Assembly (NCBI RefSeq): GCF_028550395.1
Contig: NZ_JAQQKW010000001.1
Coordinates: forward strand, 124,001-188,000
Direction of reading: 5' to 3'
Length of the DNA stretch: 64,000 nucleotides
DNA from: Asticcacaulis currens
GTDB lineage: Bacteria > Pseudomonadota > Alphaproteobacteria > Caulobacterales > Caulobacteraceae
Part shown: positions 25,934 to 34,552 of the stretch, one piece after another
How the letters are laid out: each line of letters opens with the position of its first letter
Numbering within the stretch: position 1 is the first letter of the stretch
Made by a program: the position numbers and the translations under genes
The notes under the pieces: generated by a model
Database searches by the model: none
What the model saw: the letters and a program-made list of their open reading frames with translations, nothing else
What the model was told of the DNA's origin: nothing

Positions 25934-27211
25934 TTAAAGAGGCCTCGCCTGGCAGCCTTTTTCGCCCCATTCTGCTGTCCGATAATAGTTATCGATCCAG
26001 CCATAGGCGGCTTCGGGTGAGAAATTCGCCTTCATGTGAGCCAGTCCTTCCGCAGCGATGGTTAGTCGAAGGGTTCGATTGTCGAGAAATCTTGCGATGG
26101 CTGACGCGAAAAGCTCAGGTTCCTGCTCCACAAATACATACTCTGCCAGCTCAGGCACACCCTGCAACGTTGTCGGTGTAACTACCATAGCCTTCCCTGC
26201 CGCCAGACCTTCAATTAGCTTCACCTTGAGACCGGAGCCCACGGTCAGCGGCGATATTACCACCCCAGCCCTCTGGTAGAGCGGCACAAGGTCCGCTACA
26301 ACGCCCAGAAGCGTTACGCCGGGCGCCGGCTGTAAGACATCACAACAGCTTCCCGCTATCTCCAGGCGGACATTGGGTCTCATACTTCTGAGACGTGGCC
26401 ACACCGCATCCAAAAACCATTTGATGCCGAGGACATTGGGCCCGGCATTGCTGCCTACAAATGAAATCAGATCGTCATCCCCCGCCTGCGGCGCGCCGAC
26501 GACATCGACACCGATCGGCGCCACTCCGACCAATTTATCCGGCAATGAGACTCGTACCTGTTTGGCCTCCTCCTCCTGAATGGCGATCACGCCACCACAT
26601 TGTCCCAACAAGTACATCTCATCCGCTTCGGAAATTTGCCCATAATTGTCAGACAACCCTTGTTGCGCGAAGTCTTTCTCTCGCTTGAAAAACAAATCAT
26701 GCATCAATACAAGTGAAGGCGTTGCATTAACCCATTCACTGGCAAAACGAACGGAAAATACATAGTCAAAAAGGACACAATCAGCGGTCTTTACATAACG
26801 CTCAACAAATATAATATCGTCATCGACCACAGGCGCGGCCAATGAACTTTGGGCTCTCTTTGTGATGGGCGCCTTTATTATGCCGCCTTTCAAAAGCAGT
26901 CTGTCAATCACCGCCAGAAGCGCGGAGAGATAGACTTTTGGATTTTTACTTATTACATATCGGCCCAACCGGATTCCGCCACGCCAATAGAGATTTGGAA
27001 ATTGCGTAACGTCGGGTGACAGGATCAAATAAGGCCATCTTCCAAAAGTGGCCTCTAAGGGCCAAACGATGTGGAGTTCGTGACCGCTTTTTTGTAGATG
27101 CTCCAGAATACCGAGCAGATACCTCGAACTTCCGTTTGATTTGGCGACAATCCGCTGACGGACTAGGACGACAATCTTCTTATTATCTGACTTCAAAACT
27201 TCAATTCCCAT
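25934..27211 (-). CDS. Glycosyltransferase, GT4-like
   Basis: A 425-residue GT-B protein. The N-terminal half is less conserved (KKIVVLVRQRIVAKSNGSSRYLLGILEHLQKSGHELHIVWP). The C-terminal donor half has FVGSNAGPNVLGIKWFLDAVWP, LLGVVADLVPLYQRAGVVISPLTVGSGLKVKLIEGLAAGKAMVVTP, the usual donor-binding glycine and glutamate region. It is convergent with the polymerase gene. No membrane anchor is obvious. The donor is unknown. Confidence 0.82.
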   Translation of the reverse strand: MGIEVLKSDNKKIVVLVRQRIVAKSNGSSRYLLGILEHLQKSGHELHIVWPLEATFGRWPYLILSPDVTQFPNLYWRGGIRLGRYVISKNPKVYLSALLAVIDRLLLKGGIIKAPITKRAQSSLAAPVVDDDIIFVERYVKTADCVLFDYVFSVRFASEWVNATPSLVLMHDLFFKREKDFAQQGLSDNYGQISEADEMYLLGQCGGVIAIQEEEAKQVRVSLPDKLVGVAPIGVDVVGAPQAGDDDLISFVGSNAGPNVLGIKWFLDAVWPRLRSMRPNVRLEIAGSCCDVLQPAPGVTLLGVVADLVPLYQRAGVVISPLTVGSGLKVKLIEGLAAGKAMVVTPTTLQGVPELAEYVFVEQEPELFASAIARFLDNRTLRLTIAAEGLAHMKANFSPEAAYGWIDNYYRTAEWGEKGCQARPL

Positions 27212-27315
27212 TATTATGAATTAATAAATACAACGAGCCGGTTAATAGAATTTTTACCGAGCCAGGCAAATTTATTAGTGAAATAATCGGCTTCCTCGCA
27301 AATATCTGAGCCATT

Positions 27316-28440
27316 ATGAATATCATCTACTTCGCACATAACGTAGAGGACGCAGCAGTCCTGAAACGTGCGCGGCACCTGGCCGAGCGCGGCGCCGAGG
27401 TCCAAATCGTAGGGTTCTCACGTTTTACGTCCACGCCTAAGAACGCGTCTACTGCTATTGTCCTCGGTCGCACATATGACGGAAAATTCGCGCAAAGAGC
27501 CTTCGAAATTATAAAGGGAATGAGCCGCGTTAGCCATTTCGACGACCTGTTGAGCCAAGCTGACGCTATCATTTGCCGTAATTTGGAGGCGCTCATTGTC
27601 GGGTCATGGGCCCGCAATAGGTCAGGCAGGGATTTACCCATTCACTATGAGTGCCTTGACATTCATGGGAAGATGCTGGGGAGCGGTCCGGCATCGAAGG
27701 CACTGCGTCTCCTAGAACGCACGCTACTCAATAGAGCGACCTCGCTGATCACCAGTTCAAACGCCTTTGTGACGGAATATTTTGCGCCCATCCAGAACTA
27801 TCGGGGACGCGTCAACCTCCTCGAAAACAAGCTTCTCACATCCGATTTTGCGCCGGAAGAGTTCTCTGCTCGAACGCCGGCCTCGCCCCCGTGGATAATA
27901 GGCTGGTTTGGCATTATCAGATGCCGCAAAAGCCTTCTCATGCTGAACGAGATTGCCAACGAGAGGAATGTCACTATCCGCATCGCCGGACGGGTGGCGC
28001 AGACGCAGATTCCTGACTTCGATGAAATTATTTCTGCCAGCGCTCAACTTGAGTTTTTGGGGGCATATGAGGCGAAGGATATCCCTTCACTGTTTGGCGG
28101 CTGTCATTTCATCTGGTCTGTAGATTATTACGAAGAAGGGCAAAATTCGGCTTGGCTGCTGCCGAACAGGTTATATGATAGCTTGGCAGCAAAACGCGTC
28201 CCCATAGCCCTGAAGACCGTCGAGACTGGCCACTGGCTCATACAGCACGAGGCCGGCAAGCTGGTTTCGGACCCCGTTAAGGACTTGAAGGAATTTTTTG
28301 CGGCTCTCACGGTTGAAGATTTTGATAGCCTTCAGGATCAGGTAAGAGCCATACCTAACGACGCCATTTTTCATACAAACGATTCGCTGAATTTTCTGTT
28401 TGAGGCTGCCTCAGGGAACCAAGTCCATGATGATCGATGA
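27316..28440 (+). CDS. GT4-like glycosyltransferase (possible ExoL-type)
   Basis: A 374-residue protein opening MNIIYFAHNVEDAAVLKRARHLAERGAEVQIVGF, a GT-B acceptor domain. The segments IHYECLDIHGKML, WIIGWFGIIRCRKSLLMLNEI and WSVDYYEEGQNSAWLLPNRLYDSLAAKRVPIA occupy the donor side. The pattern resembles succinoglycan ExoL-type enzymes, and the next gene is ExoA-like and overlaps it, which fits that idea. Family assignment at GT4 level is likely; the ExoL match is tentative. Confidence 0.75.
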   Translation: MNIIYFAHNVEDAAVLKRARHLAERGAEVQIVGFSRFTSTPKNASTAIVLGRTYDGKFAQRAFEIIKGMSRVSHFDDLLSQADAIICRNLEALIVGSWARNRSGRDLPIHYECLDIHGKMLGSGPASKALRLLERTLLNRATSLITSSNAFVTEYFAPIQNYRGRVNLLENKLLTSDFAPEEFSARTPASPPWIIGWFGIIRCRKSLLMLNEIANERNVTIRIAGRVAQTQIPDFDEIISASAQLEFLGAYEAKDIPSLFGGCHFIWSVDYYEEGQNSAWLLPNRLYDSLAAKRVPIALKTVETGHWLIQHEAGKLVSDPVKDLKEFFAALTVEDFDSLQDQVRAIPNDAIFHTNDSLNFLFEAASGNQVHDDR

Positions 28441-29512
28441 TGTCCTTATCGTCATACCTTGTCTCAATGAGGAGACCCATATCGAAAGTGTTATCCGCCA
28501 ATTGATGACGGAACCACGCCCCAACCGGTTTTTGGTTGTTGTCGCCGACGGCGGCAGCACGGATCGTACCTGCGAGATTGTAATCAATCTCAGCCGCGAA
28601 TTTTCCCGATTGCGCCTCGTTCACAATCCCAAACGAATTCAGGCATCAGCCATTAACCTAGCCGTTCGCACCTTCGGCGCGCACTTCAAATACCTATTAC
28701 GAATTGATGCTCACTCTGGCTACCCAGCACGATTCCTTGACCGACTGTCCCAGCAACTCGTCGTCACGGATGCACAAAGTGTTGTCGTACCGCTTGAAGC
28801 AGCCGGCACAACAACTTTCCAAAAAATCGTCGCCATCGTTCAAAACTCCAGACTTGGAACTGGTGGGTCAGCCCATCGGCACAAAGGCTGTAATCGCTGG
28901 GTCGATCACGGGCATCACGCGCTTTTTGATTTGAAAACCTTCTGCAACCTCGGCGGCTATAACGAGGACTTCCCTTACAATGAAGATGCAGAATTCGACT
29001 ATCGTTTGACCGGCGCCGGCTGCAAAATTTGGCTCGCTGGTACGCTGCCGATCAAGTATTATCCGCGCAAGACCCTCACCTCCCTTTACAAGCAGTACTT
29101 CCGTTATGGAAGCGGTCGCGCTTCCACGGTTAAAGCGCATAAGACGCCACTAAAACTCCGGCAGTGGGCACCCGTCTTGATTGTGCCGCTTTGCGGACTG
29201 GGGGTTTTGGGCGCCCTGGCTGAGCAATGGCTGCTCGCACTTCCCGCAGTATCTTGGGCTACGACCTGCAATTTTATCGCCGCCTCTTTAGCAATACGGC
29301 ATCGAGACATTAACGTCCTGTGCGCCGGGATTGTTGCGATGGCTATGCATTTTGCTTGGTCCGCCGGGTTCTGGCGGAGCCTACTGCTCAAGCCAAGGGC
29401 TGGGGCCACTGAGCTTGCCCCTCTAAAGGTCGAAAAAATTATTGCTGATTTTAACGCGCACTCCGAAACAGACAACGCGAAAAATTCGGCTGTAGTGGAG
29501 CGTGTAGCGTAA
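28427..29512 (+). CDS. exoA: ExoA-like succinoglycan-type glycosyltransferase (GT2)
   Basis: A GT2 enzyme of about 361 residues (MMIDDVLIVIPCLNEETHIESVIRQL). Motifs are ADGGSTDRT, LLRIDAHSGYP (acidic metal site) and NEDAEFDYRL (ED motif), followed by YRYGSGRASTVKAH-like sequence and two to three C-terminal membrane helices. This layout (IDAHSGYP, GVGS/GTGGSAHR, GSGRA) is characteristic of ExoA, a glucosyltransferase of succinoglycan repeat-unit assembly. The start overlaps the previous gene by 14 nt, so the two are coupled. An upstream frame extension to 28400 lacks an ATG and is not preferred. Confidence 0.85.
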   Translation: MMIDDVLIVIPCLNEETHIESVIRQLMTEPRPNRFLVVVADGGSTDRTCEIVINLSREFSRLRLVHNPKRIQASAINLAVRTFGAHFKYLLRIDAHSGYPARFLDRLSQQLVVTDAQSVVVPLEAAGTTTFQKIVAIVQNSRLGTGGSAHRHKGCNRWVDHGHHALFDLKTFCNLGGYNEDFPYNEDAEFDYRLTGAGCKIWLAGTLPIKYYPRKTLTSLYKQYFRYGSGRASTVKAHKTPLKLRQWAPVLIVPLCGLGVLGALAEQWLLALPAVSWATTCNFIAASLAIRHRDINVLCAGIVAMAMHFAWSAGFWRSLLLKPRAGATELAPLKVEKIIADFNAHSETDNAKNSAVVERVA

Positions 29513-29995
29513 AAGACCAGTCAACGTTCATGTGAAATTATCCATATTTGAATTTAATACCATGCTACAATTTCGGGCGCATTCAATTCAAATATTATAC
29601 TCGCTTCATGATAACAACTCTTAAGGTGTACCATAGCCTATTCAGAATACACTATTGCGTCTGCCATTCGAGAGATACAGTTTAAGTTGACCATTTGACT
29701 GACTGCAGGGAAATCCGTACTCCACGGTTATTTTTACCTGAGACAAATGCGCATCTCTTATTATTCAAACGGCCGCTGCCCCGCCTAAGCGGGGCGACAT
29801 AAATCTGATACGGCTCTGCGAACACATCTTAACTTAACCATCAAGCATCTTGCGCTTTAGTCCTACCAGTGGCACAATTCAGAGTGGACAAAACAATTGC
29901 CGAATTCGGCGCCCACCACCTGCGATTTTTTTAGAGCTCCTCAGTTTGAAAAATACATTACGTAATTTTATCTCCGTTAGATCCAACGGGCTTTA
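29513..29995. other. Intergenic region with a GC-rich hairpin
   Basis: 483 bp without a gene. A perfect 7-bp stem GCCCCGC/GCGGGGC with a CTAA loop lies at 29778-29795. It has no T-run, so it could be a weak terminator for the ExoA-like gene or an RNA element upstream of the flippase at 29996. Nothing else was recognised. Confidence 0.4.
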
Positions 29996-31468
29996 ATGTC
30001 AGAGATTAGGACAAAAGTTGCCCTTGGTGCGGCCTGGATATTTGCCGCACGAATATCTGTGAATTTAATCGGCTTATTAAGCACAATTACTCTTGCGCGA
30101 CTTTTACTGCCCAGTGACTTTGGCATAGTTGCCATCGCGGGTACTGTCATTGCAATTATTGACTCATTTACAAACGTGAGAGTTTCTAATGCCTTGGTTC
30201 GCGCTGAGGCGCCTACCCGGGGTCATATCGATACTGTCTGGACCATCTGCGTACTACGCGGGCTTCTCCTGGCAGGCATCATAGGCCTGTGCGCATTCCC
30301 AGCAGCTATCATTTTTAAAGAAAAAAATCTTACGCATGTACTTCTAGTTCTCGCATCGGCCAATATAATTACAGGATTATACAATCCAAAACTATCAATA
30401 CTAAATAAAAATATGATTTTTTCACGAGATTTTGCAATAAATGTCAGCAGCAAGACCCTGGGTTTGCTAGCCGCAGCCTTTGTTGCCTGGCAATATAAGT
30501 CCTACTGGGCGCTCGTGGTCGGCTCCGTATTCGCTCAATTCGTCACCCTAATTATCGGCTACGTTCTTGAGCCTTATCGACCCCGCCTAACTCTATCGCA
30601 TTGGCACGGCATATTCAGCTTTTCTGCCTGGCTAAGCCTTAGCCAAACAGTGATCGCGATGAACACATATTTTGATCAACTTATTGCGGGAGCAAACTTC
30701 AACCACACCACTGTCGGGAGTTACAGCTTCGCCAACAATCTAGCCGCCCTTCCGACGCGGGAGGCAATTGCGCCGGTCTCCTCCATTCTGTTTCCAGCGT
30801 TCACGCAACTCAGCAAAGACCCGGAAAGAACATCCAGAGCTTACCTGCGCTCTATCGCCGTGATATGTGGGATCGCATTCCCTGCCGCGGCGGGCTTTGC
30901 ATTCATCGCGCCACAACTTGTTCCTCTGGTTGTCGGCGCCAAATGGGCGGTGGCTGCTCAGTTCATTAGCGCAATAGCCTTGCTTTATGGCGTTGGAAGC
31001 CTGTCAACGGCCGTCCAGGCCATTGTCATGGCAACCGGAAACACGCGCGACCTCTTCTATCGCGAACTGATTTTGTTGCTTGTAAACATACCCCTTTTTA
31101 TCCTTGGGGTGATCTTCGGTGGTATCTGGGGTTTGATTGGGGCAAAAGCGATTTCCACGCTCGTAGCGACTTTTGTGGATCTACAACTTGCCGCGCGGAC
31201 AATAAGAATATCGATGGGGGATCAGTTGAAGTGTATCGCCCGCTATCTGACAACGACTCTAATCATGTGGGGCGGCCTGAATGAAGCCAGTCACCTGGTG
31301 CAACTGATAGATCCTGCGAGAGGCATCGTCTACCTTGCGATTTGCGTGGCACTTGGGGCGGCCATCTATATAACCACGACGGTTGCCTTCTGGGTATTTA
31401 TGAAAAGGCCGGTTGGACTTGAGACGGAAATCATGACCTTTGCGGAGCGGCTGGGGCGCCGGTACTAA
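29996..31468 (+). CDS. Wzx-type flippase (ExoT/WzxC branch)
   Basis: A 490-residue membrane protein with about 12 helices and the opening ALGAAWIFAARISVNLIGLLSTITLARLLLPSDFGIVAIAG, which is characteristic of the WzxC/ExoT flippases of succinoglycan-like systems. It should translocate the lipid-linked repeat unit. The start is ATG 29996 with no strong ribosome site. It converges with the GT2 at 31465, overlapping by 4 nt at the 3' ends. Confidence 0.9.
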   Translation: MSEIRTKVALGAAWIFAARISVNLIGLLSTITLARLLLPSDFGIVAIAGTVIAIIDSFTNVRVSNALVRAEAPTRGHIDTVWTICVLRGLLLAGIIGLCAFPAAIIFKEKNLTHVLLVLASANIITGLYNPKLSILNKNMIFSRDFAINVSSKTLGLLAAAFVAWQYKSYWALVVGSVFAQFVTLIIGYVLEPYRPRLTLSHWHGIFSFSAWLSLSQTVIAMNTYFDQLIAGANFNHTTVGSYSFANNLAALPTREAIAPVSSILFPAFTQLSKDPERTSRAYLRSIAVICGIAFPAAAGFAFIAPQLVPLVVGAKWAVAAQFISAIALLYGVGSLSTAVQAIVMATGNTRDLFYRELILLLVNIPLFILGVIFGGIWGLIGAKAISTLVATFVDLQLAARTIRISMGDQLKCIARYLTTTLIMWGGLNEASHLVQLIDPARGIVYLAICVALGAAIYITTTVAFWVFMKRPVGLETEIMTFAERLGRRY

Positions 31469-32412
31469 GTGGGTTGCCTCTGACCCGTGAGACGTCGAAA
31501 CAGCTCCGTTATGAATTGGACGACGACATATCTAGAAACGAAATAGGATCTGGAGAAGCACTCGACTACAAGTGCTGCGTTTCGCTCTTTCACAGCCCTT
31601 ATGAACTTTCTCCAGGCCAATTTCGCATCGACGTCCTTATAATGACGCTTCATAAGCCGTCGTCTTGATACACTCAGATCAAAGGCTTCCAGAATTTCAC
31701 CATCGGCATCCCGCAGGGCAAGTAAATCCTCTTCCCGGTGACGCCGGCTCAAAGAATTAGGTGTCCCAACGTATACATAACCCATCGCCGCCAGAAGGAT
31801 AAACTGTGCGCCTAAAGCAAGAGCTTTTGTGTAGAGAAGGTAGTCTTCGCCCAAACGCACGTTATCATCGTATCTTAAACCATTCTCTCGCAAGAACTGA
31901 CGGCGCATGAGTGGCTTCAGGTAGCCCAATTCCCTCCGACTCGTTTGGGCAGAGGCGAGGTTTGCCATCACAAAATCCTCAAAAGATATTACCTGCCTGT
32001 CGCCTTTCTCCACGCCAATAAGGAAACGGCGGCCCGCGCCATTGGCGGAAATGCCTTCCAGGATGAGATCATCCGCCACGAAATCGGCAGAGCCTGCTTT
32101 TGCAAGAAGTGCCTCAATACGATCCGGGAGGTAGTAATCATCCGCATCCAGAACCGCGATCCAATCCGACTTTGATCTGTCGATCGCAACATTGCGCGCA
32201 TAGGAGGGGCCGACATTTTTCTGGAGCTCTATGAGGATAAGACGTTCGCCGAAAGCTGGGTTACGCTTTATGAGCTCAGCGGTGCCATCGGTTGATGAGT
32301 CACTCACCACAATGACATCGGTCACCGCTGTGTTGGAAAGTGCGGATTCAACCGCTCGTCCAATAGTGTCCTCAGCATTGTAGGCAGCAATAATGACAGA
32401 TACGGTTTCCAT
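31465..32412 (-). CDS. Glycosyltransferase family 2
   Basis: A GT2 enzyme of about 315 residues (METVSVIIAAYNAEDTIGRAVESAL). VVSDSSTDGTAEL, VLDADDYYLPDR (metal site) and RLGEDYLLYTKAL (catalytic base region) are in order. The frame runs to GTG 32421, but the ATG at 32410-32412 is the simpler start. It resembles ExoO/ExoW-type enzymes and the GT2 at 21082. It lies 78 bp downstream of the lasso nucleotidyltransferase gene on the same strand, but its function fits the EPS region rather than the lasso cluster. Confidence 0.87.
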   Translation of the reverse strand: METVSVIIAAYNAEDTIGRAVESALSNTAVTDVIVVSDSSTDGTAELIKRNPAFGERLILIELQKNVGPSYARNVAIDRSKSDWIAVLDADDYYLPDRIEALLAKAGSADFVADDLILEGISANGAGRRFLIGVEKGDRQVISFEDFVMANLASAQTSRRELGYLKPLMRRQFLRENGLRYDDNVRLGEDYLLYTKALALGAQFILLAAMGYVYVGTPNSLSRRHREEDLLALRDADGEILEAFDLSVSRRRLMKRHYKDVDAKLAWRKFIRAVKERNAALVVECFSRSYFVSRYVVVQFITELFRRLTGQRQPT

Positions 32413-32490
32413 GATCACCACTTGATAAATTAAAAAATAAAATCAACCCGAACCAAACCGACAACTCAATGAGTTGTCGAAAGCACGCCC

Positions 32491-33537
32491 TTAAATTTTC
32501 AGACGCCGTAAGAATTCACTCGTCAGCCAGTAGCTGGATTCCCAAAAATAGGACGGCTTTTTCCCGCATAATGCCGATAGGACCGTTCGTCTTTTAACAC
32601 CCGACATTTCAGGATGGTCAGGCTCTAGAAGCAATCGACCCACATCCATCGCCGCGAAAACAGGAAATCTTTTAACGAGCACTTTGTCGGGGGCAAGACC
32701 AAACGCAGAATTTGAGGCGATTAGGGCAAAAGCGAGGGTACTTTCAAGACCTTGCAGTGTCGCTTCTTGCCAAAGTGCCAGTCGCCCCTGTGTCTCGAGC
32801 AATTGCATTGCCTGCAGAAGATCGTACCCGTGAGCGCCCGATGGCTCTTTGTGCTGAACCCCCTTTACCAAATTCATCGCGGATATCAGGGAAGAATGTA
32901 TCAGACTGGGAACCCATACCGCTCCTTGCCCGAGACTCATTTTCTCACGACAGGACAGAAAGCGGCCGGGGTATTTAGGTGCGGGGGCACCCGGTTGTTG
33001 CAATTTGCGATGAAGATCCAGACTGCCGACGCCCTCCGGAAGCAAAAAGTGTTGCTCTCCCAGCACACCCCACCACCAAAAACGGTCCAGCGCAACGGGA
33101 AGCTTCAATCCGTTGTCGCGAAGAAGCCGACTGGCCAAGGCATACGCGTTTGGCGCAACGAGCACATCAATGTCGGCAGACGCCCTCATAAAAAACGAGT
33201 TGTGCAATCGTTTCTGAGATAGTGGTCCCTTATAGAAAAAGTAGGGAAGCTCTGCTTGATCAAGAATCTTGGACAACCTTGATATTGAAACGATATGGCT
33301 TGAGTTGTATTCGAATGCTCTCTTAGCATCCGCCTTCGCCAAATCTTCGAATTCCTCTAAATTTTGGGCGCTTCGCGCTGCAGTGCGAAAAAAAACGGAG
33401 AACAACTTGTTGCGCCGCGCTAATTGAGCGGCCGCGTGTAGATCTGACTTTGTCACATCTCCAGTAATTTCGGCCAGCTCTCCCTCCCCCACGCAGCCCT
33501 GAAAAACGCGCTGAAACCCCCGTATAGACAAAAGCAA
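32491..33537 (-). CDS. Lasso-cluster nucleotidyltransferase (NTP_transf_5 type)
   Basis: A protein of about 346-348 residues. It carries YFFYKGPLSQKRLH followed by SADIDVLVAP, the K-G and D-x-D pattern of the PF14907 nucleotidyltransferase-like family, and a later GSLDLHRKL. The start is a TTG (33537 or, with better spacing from GGAGG, 33531). Such proteins occur next to lasso peptide kinases. In pseudomycoidin biosynthesis a member acts after phosphorylation of the C-terminal serine and adds a sugar. Here it is divergent from the precursor gene and shares its promoter region. Role in tailoring is inferred from context and family, not shown by the sequence. Confidence 0.78.
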   Translation of the reverse strand: MLLSIRGFQRVFQGCVGEGELAEITGDVTKSDLHAAAQLARRNKLFSVFFRTAARSAQNLEEFEDLAKADAKRAFEYNSSHIVSISRLSKILDQAELPYFFYKGPLSQKRLHNSFFMRASADIDVLVAPNAYALASRLLRDNGLKLPVALDRFWWWGVLGEQHFLLPEGVGSLDLHRKLQQPGAPAPKYPGRFLSCREKMSLGQGAVWVPSLIHSSLISAMNLVKGVQHKEPSGAHGYDLLQAMQLLETQGRLALWQEATLQGLESTLAFALIASNSAFGLAPDKVLVKRFPVFAAMDVGRLLLEPDHPEMSGVKRRTVLSALCGKKPSYFWESSYWLTSEFLRRLKI

Positions 33538-33578
33538 TCCCTCCGTAGGCGAAACTCGATGTCAATGGCATGGAAAGT

Positions 33579-33598
33579 GCTTATAGACAACTATAAGC
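33579..33598. promoter_or_regulatory. Inverted repeat in the divergent lasso promoter region
   Basis: GCTTATA and TATAAGC, 7-bp arms with a 6-nt spacer, lie 66 bp upstream of the precursor start and 42 bp upstream of the nucleotidyltransferase start. The symmetric placement between divergent genes suggests an operator controlling both. No regulator gene is in the cluster. Confidence 0.4.
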
Positions 33599-33663
33599 GG
33601 CGAATGGTATGGTTAACGTCGTTTGGTACCGCGTGCGGACTTTTTCTCGATTTGGAGCTAATT

Positions 33664-33825
33664 ATGAGCCAAAATCTCAATACTGAAACCAAGGCGTCAT
33701 ACGAAGCGCCACGCATGACTAAGGTCGGTGACTTTGAAACCGTTACCCAAGCGGCAACGAGAGGCCGTCGCCTCGACGCGTCCTTCTCGGTTGACACGCC
33801 GATCGATGAAGTGACACTTTCCTAG
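33664..33825 (+). CDS. Lasso peptide precursor (A)
   Basis: A 53-residue precursor starting at ATG 33664 with GGAG 7 nt upstream; the frame stays open to 33559 but has no reason to start there. The leader (residues 1-29) carries the YxxP-x-(L/M)-x3-G-x-F-x3-T recognition motif as Tyr13, Pro16, Met18, Gly22, Phe24 and Thr28. Thr28 at -2 places cleavage after Gln29. The predicted core is residues 30-53: ring segment AATRGRRLD (Ala1 amide-linked to Asp9) and tail ASFSVDTPIDEVTLS. Asp9 is the only acidic residue at ring position 7-9. The C-terminus is Ser, the site phosphorylated in paeninodin-type peptides. It is followed by an RNA hairpin and the B1, B2, C, kinase and exporter genes. Confidence 0.88.
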   Translation: MSQNLNTETKASYEAPRMTKVGDFETVTQAATRGRRLDASFSVDTPIDEVTLS

Positions 33826-33835
33826 CGTTTAAAAG

Positions 33836-33859
33836 ACAGCCCCTCGAAAAAGGGGCTGT
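33836..33859 (+). promoter_or_regulatory. Hairpin between lasso precursor and B1
   Basis: ACAGCCCC and GGGGCTGT form a perfect 8-bp stem with an 8-nt A-rich loop, 10 bp after the precursor stop. There is no T-run (TCTCCTCTC follows), so it is probably an mRNA stabiliser or partial terminator giving more precursor than enzyme message. The only Shine-Dalgarno-like sequence before B1 (AAGGGG, 33850-33855) lies in the loop and 3' arm, so the hairpin may also limit B1 translation. Confidence 0.6.
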
Positions 33860-33868
33860 TCTCCTCTC

Positions 33869-34147
33869 ATGCTTATAAACAAGAACACAATTGTCACCCC
33901 ATCCGGCAATGCGGCAGTGTCTGAGCTCGATGGCGGACTGGCCTTGATTGATCTCGATAACGGCAATTATTATCATCTGAACAAGGCAGCCACTATCGTC
34001 TGGAATGCGATTCAGAAAAATACATCGGTTGCGGACATTGTCGACCTTATTCTCGCTGAGTACGACGCGAATAAAGACACAGTTTTAACTGATGTCACAG
34101 TAATGGTTGAAGATTTTATCAAGCAGGGGTTTGCGAAAGCTGCATAA
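33869..34147 (+). CDS. PqqD-like lasso leader-binding protein (B1, RRE domain)
   Basis: A 92-residue PqqD-family RiPP recognition element. It shows the usual order: beta strands with GGLALIDLDNGNYYHLNKAATIVWNAI (the Y-x-L-N-x-x-x-x-x-x-W segment), then SVADIVDLILAEYD and a C-terminal helix with VEDFIKQGF. It binds the precursor leader and presents it to the B2 peptidase and the cyclase. As in other split systems, B1 and B2 are separate genes, 6 bp apart here. The ATG has no well-spaced ribosome site (see the hairpin at 33836). Confidence 0.9.
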   Translation: MLINKNTIVTPSGNAAVSELDGGLALIDLDNGNYYHLNKAATIVWNAIQKNTSVADIVDLILAEYDANKDTVLTDVTVMVEDFIKQGFAKAA

Positions 34148-34153
34148 AACGGA

Positions 34154-34552
34154 ATGAAACCGGGACTGTTTAGCTACACAAAATATTTCTTGCTAAACCT
34201 TTTCTTTCGCTCACAGGTAATTCTGAAACGCTACCGTGATTTTCGCGCATTGTCCCTATCAGCTAGTGGAACGCCAGCCCCTGTTTCTACAGCTCGCTGG
34301 ATTGGCACTCTCACCTACAAGACATCGCTTCCCATACCAGGCGCAAATTGCCTGTCGCGAGCTCTCACAGCCATCTTTATTCTGAAGCGCAAAGGCTATG
34401 AGGCGCGCATGGAAATTGGTGTCCGCCCCAAAGACGAAACGTTCCTTGCGCATGCTTTCGTCTATAGCGGCACCAACATAATTGTTGGCAATGAAAACGG
34501 TGAGATTAAAGAATTCACCTTTCTCTCTGACTTGCGTAGCAGTTCGACATGA
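34154..34552 (+). CDS. Lasso leader peptidase (B2, transglutaminase-like)
   Basis: A 132-residue cysteine protease of the lasso B2 family, which cuts the leader after the conserved Thr-x. The nucleophile is Cys66 in GANCLSRALTAIFILKRKGY and the catalytic His is His100 in FLAHAFVY. The expected acidic third residue about 12-13 positions later is not Asp: Asn113 followed by Glu114 stands there (IIVGNENGE). The stop overlaps the cyclase start as ATGA (34549-34552), so the two are translationally coupled. Assignment is strong from the Cys/His pattern, size and neighbours. Confidence 0.88.
   Translation: MKPGLFSYTKYFLLNLFFRSQVILKRYRDFRALSLSASGTPAPVSTARWIGTLTYKTSLPIPGANCLSRALTAIFILKRKGYEARMEIGVRPKDETFLAHAFVYSGTNIIVGNENGEIKEFTFLSDLRSSST

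Noticed and set aside
29778-29795. Rho-independent terminator
   Set aside because: The stem is perfect, but no T-run follows on either strand.
32491-33537. Nucleotidyltransferase as an antitoxin or MNT-type partner
   Set aside because: It is too long and has no HEPN partner. The lasso kinase context explains it better.
33559-33663. Longer lasso precursor using the upstream in-frame extension
   Set aside because: The leader motif and ribosome site support ATG 33664. The extension overlaps the promoter region and adds residues unlike lasso leaders.
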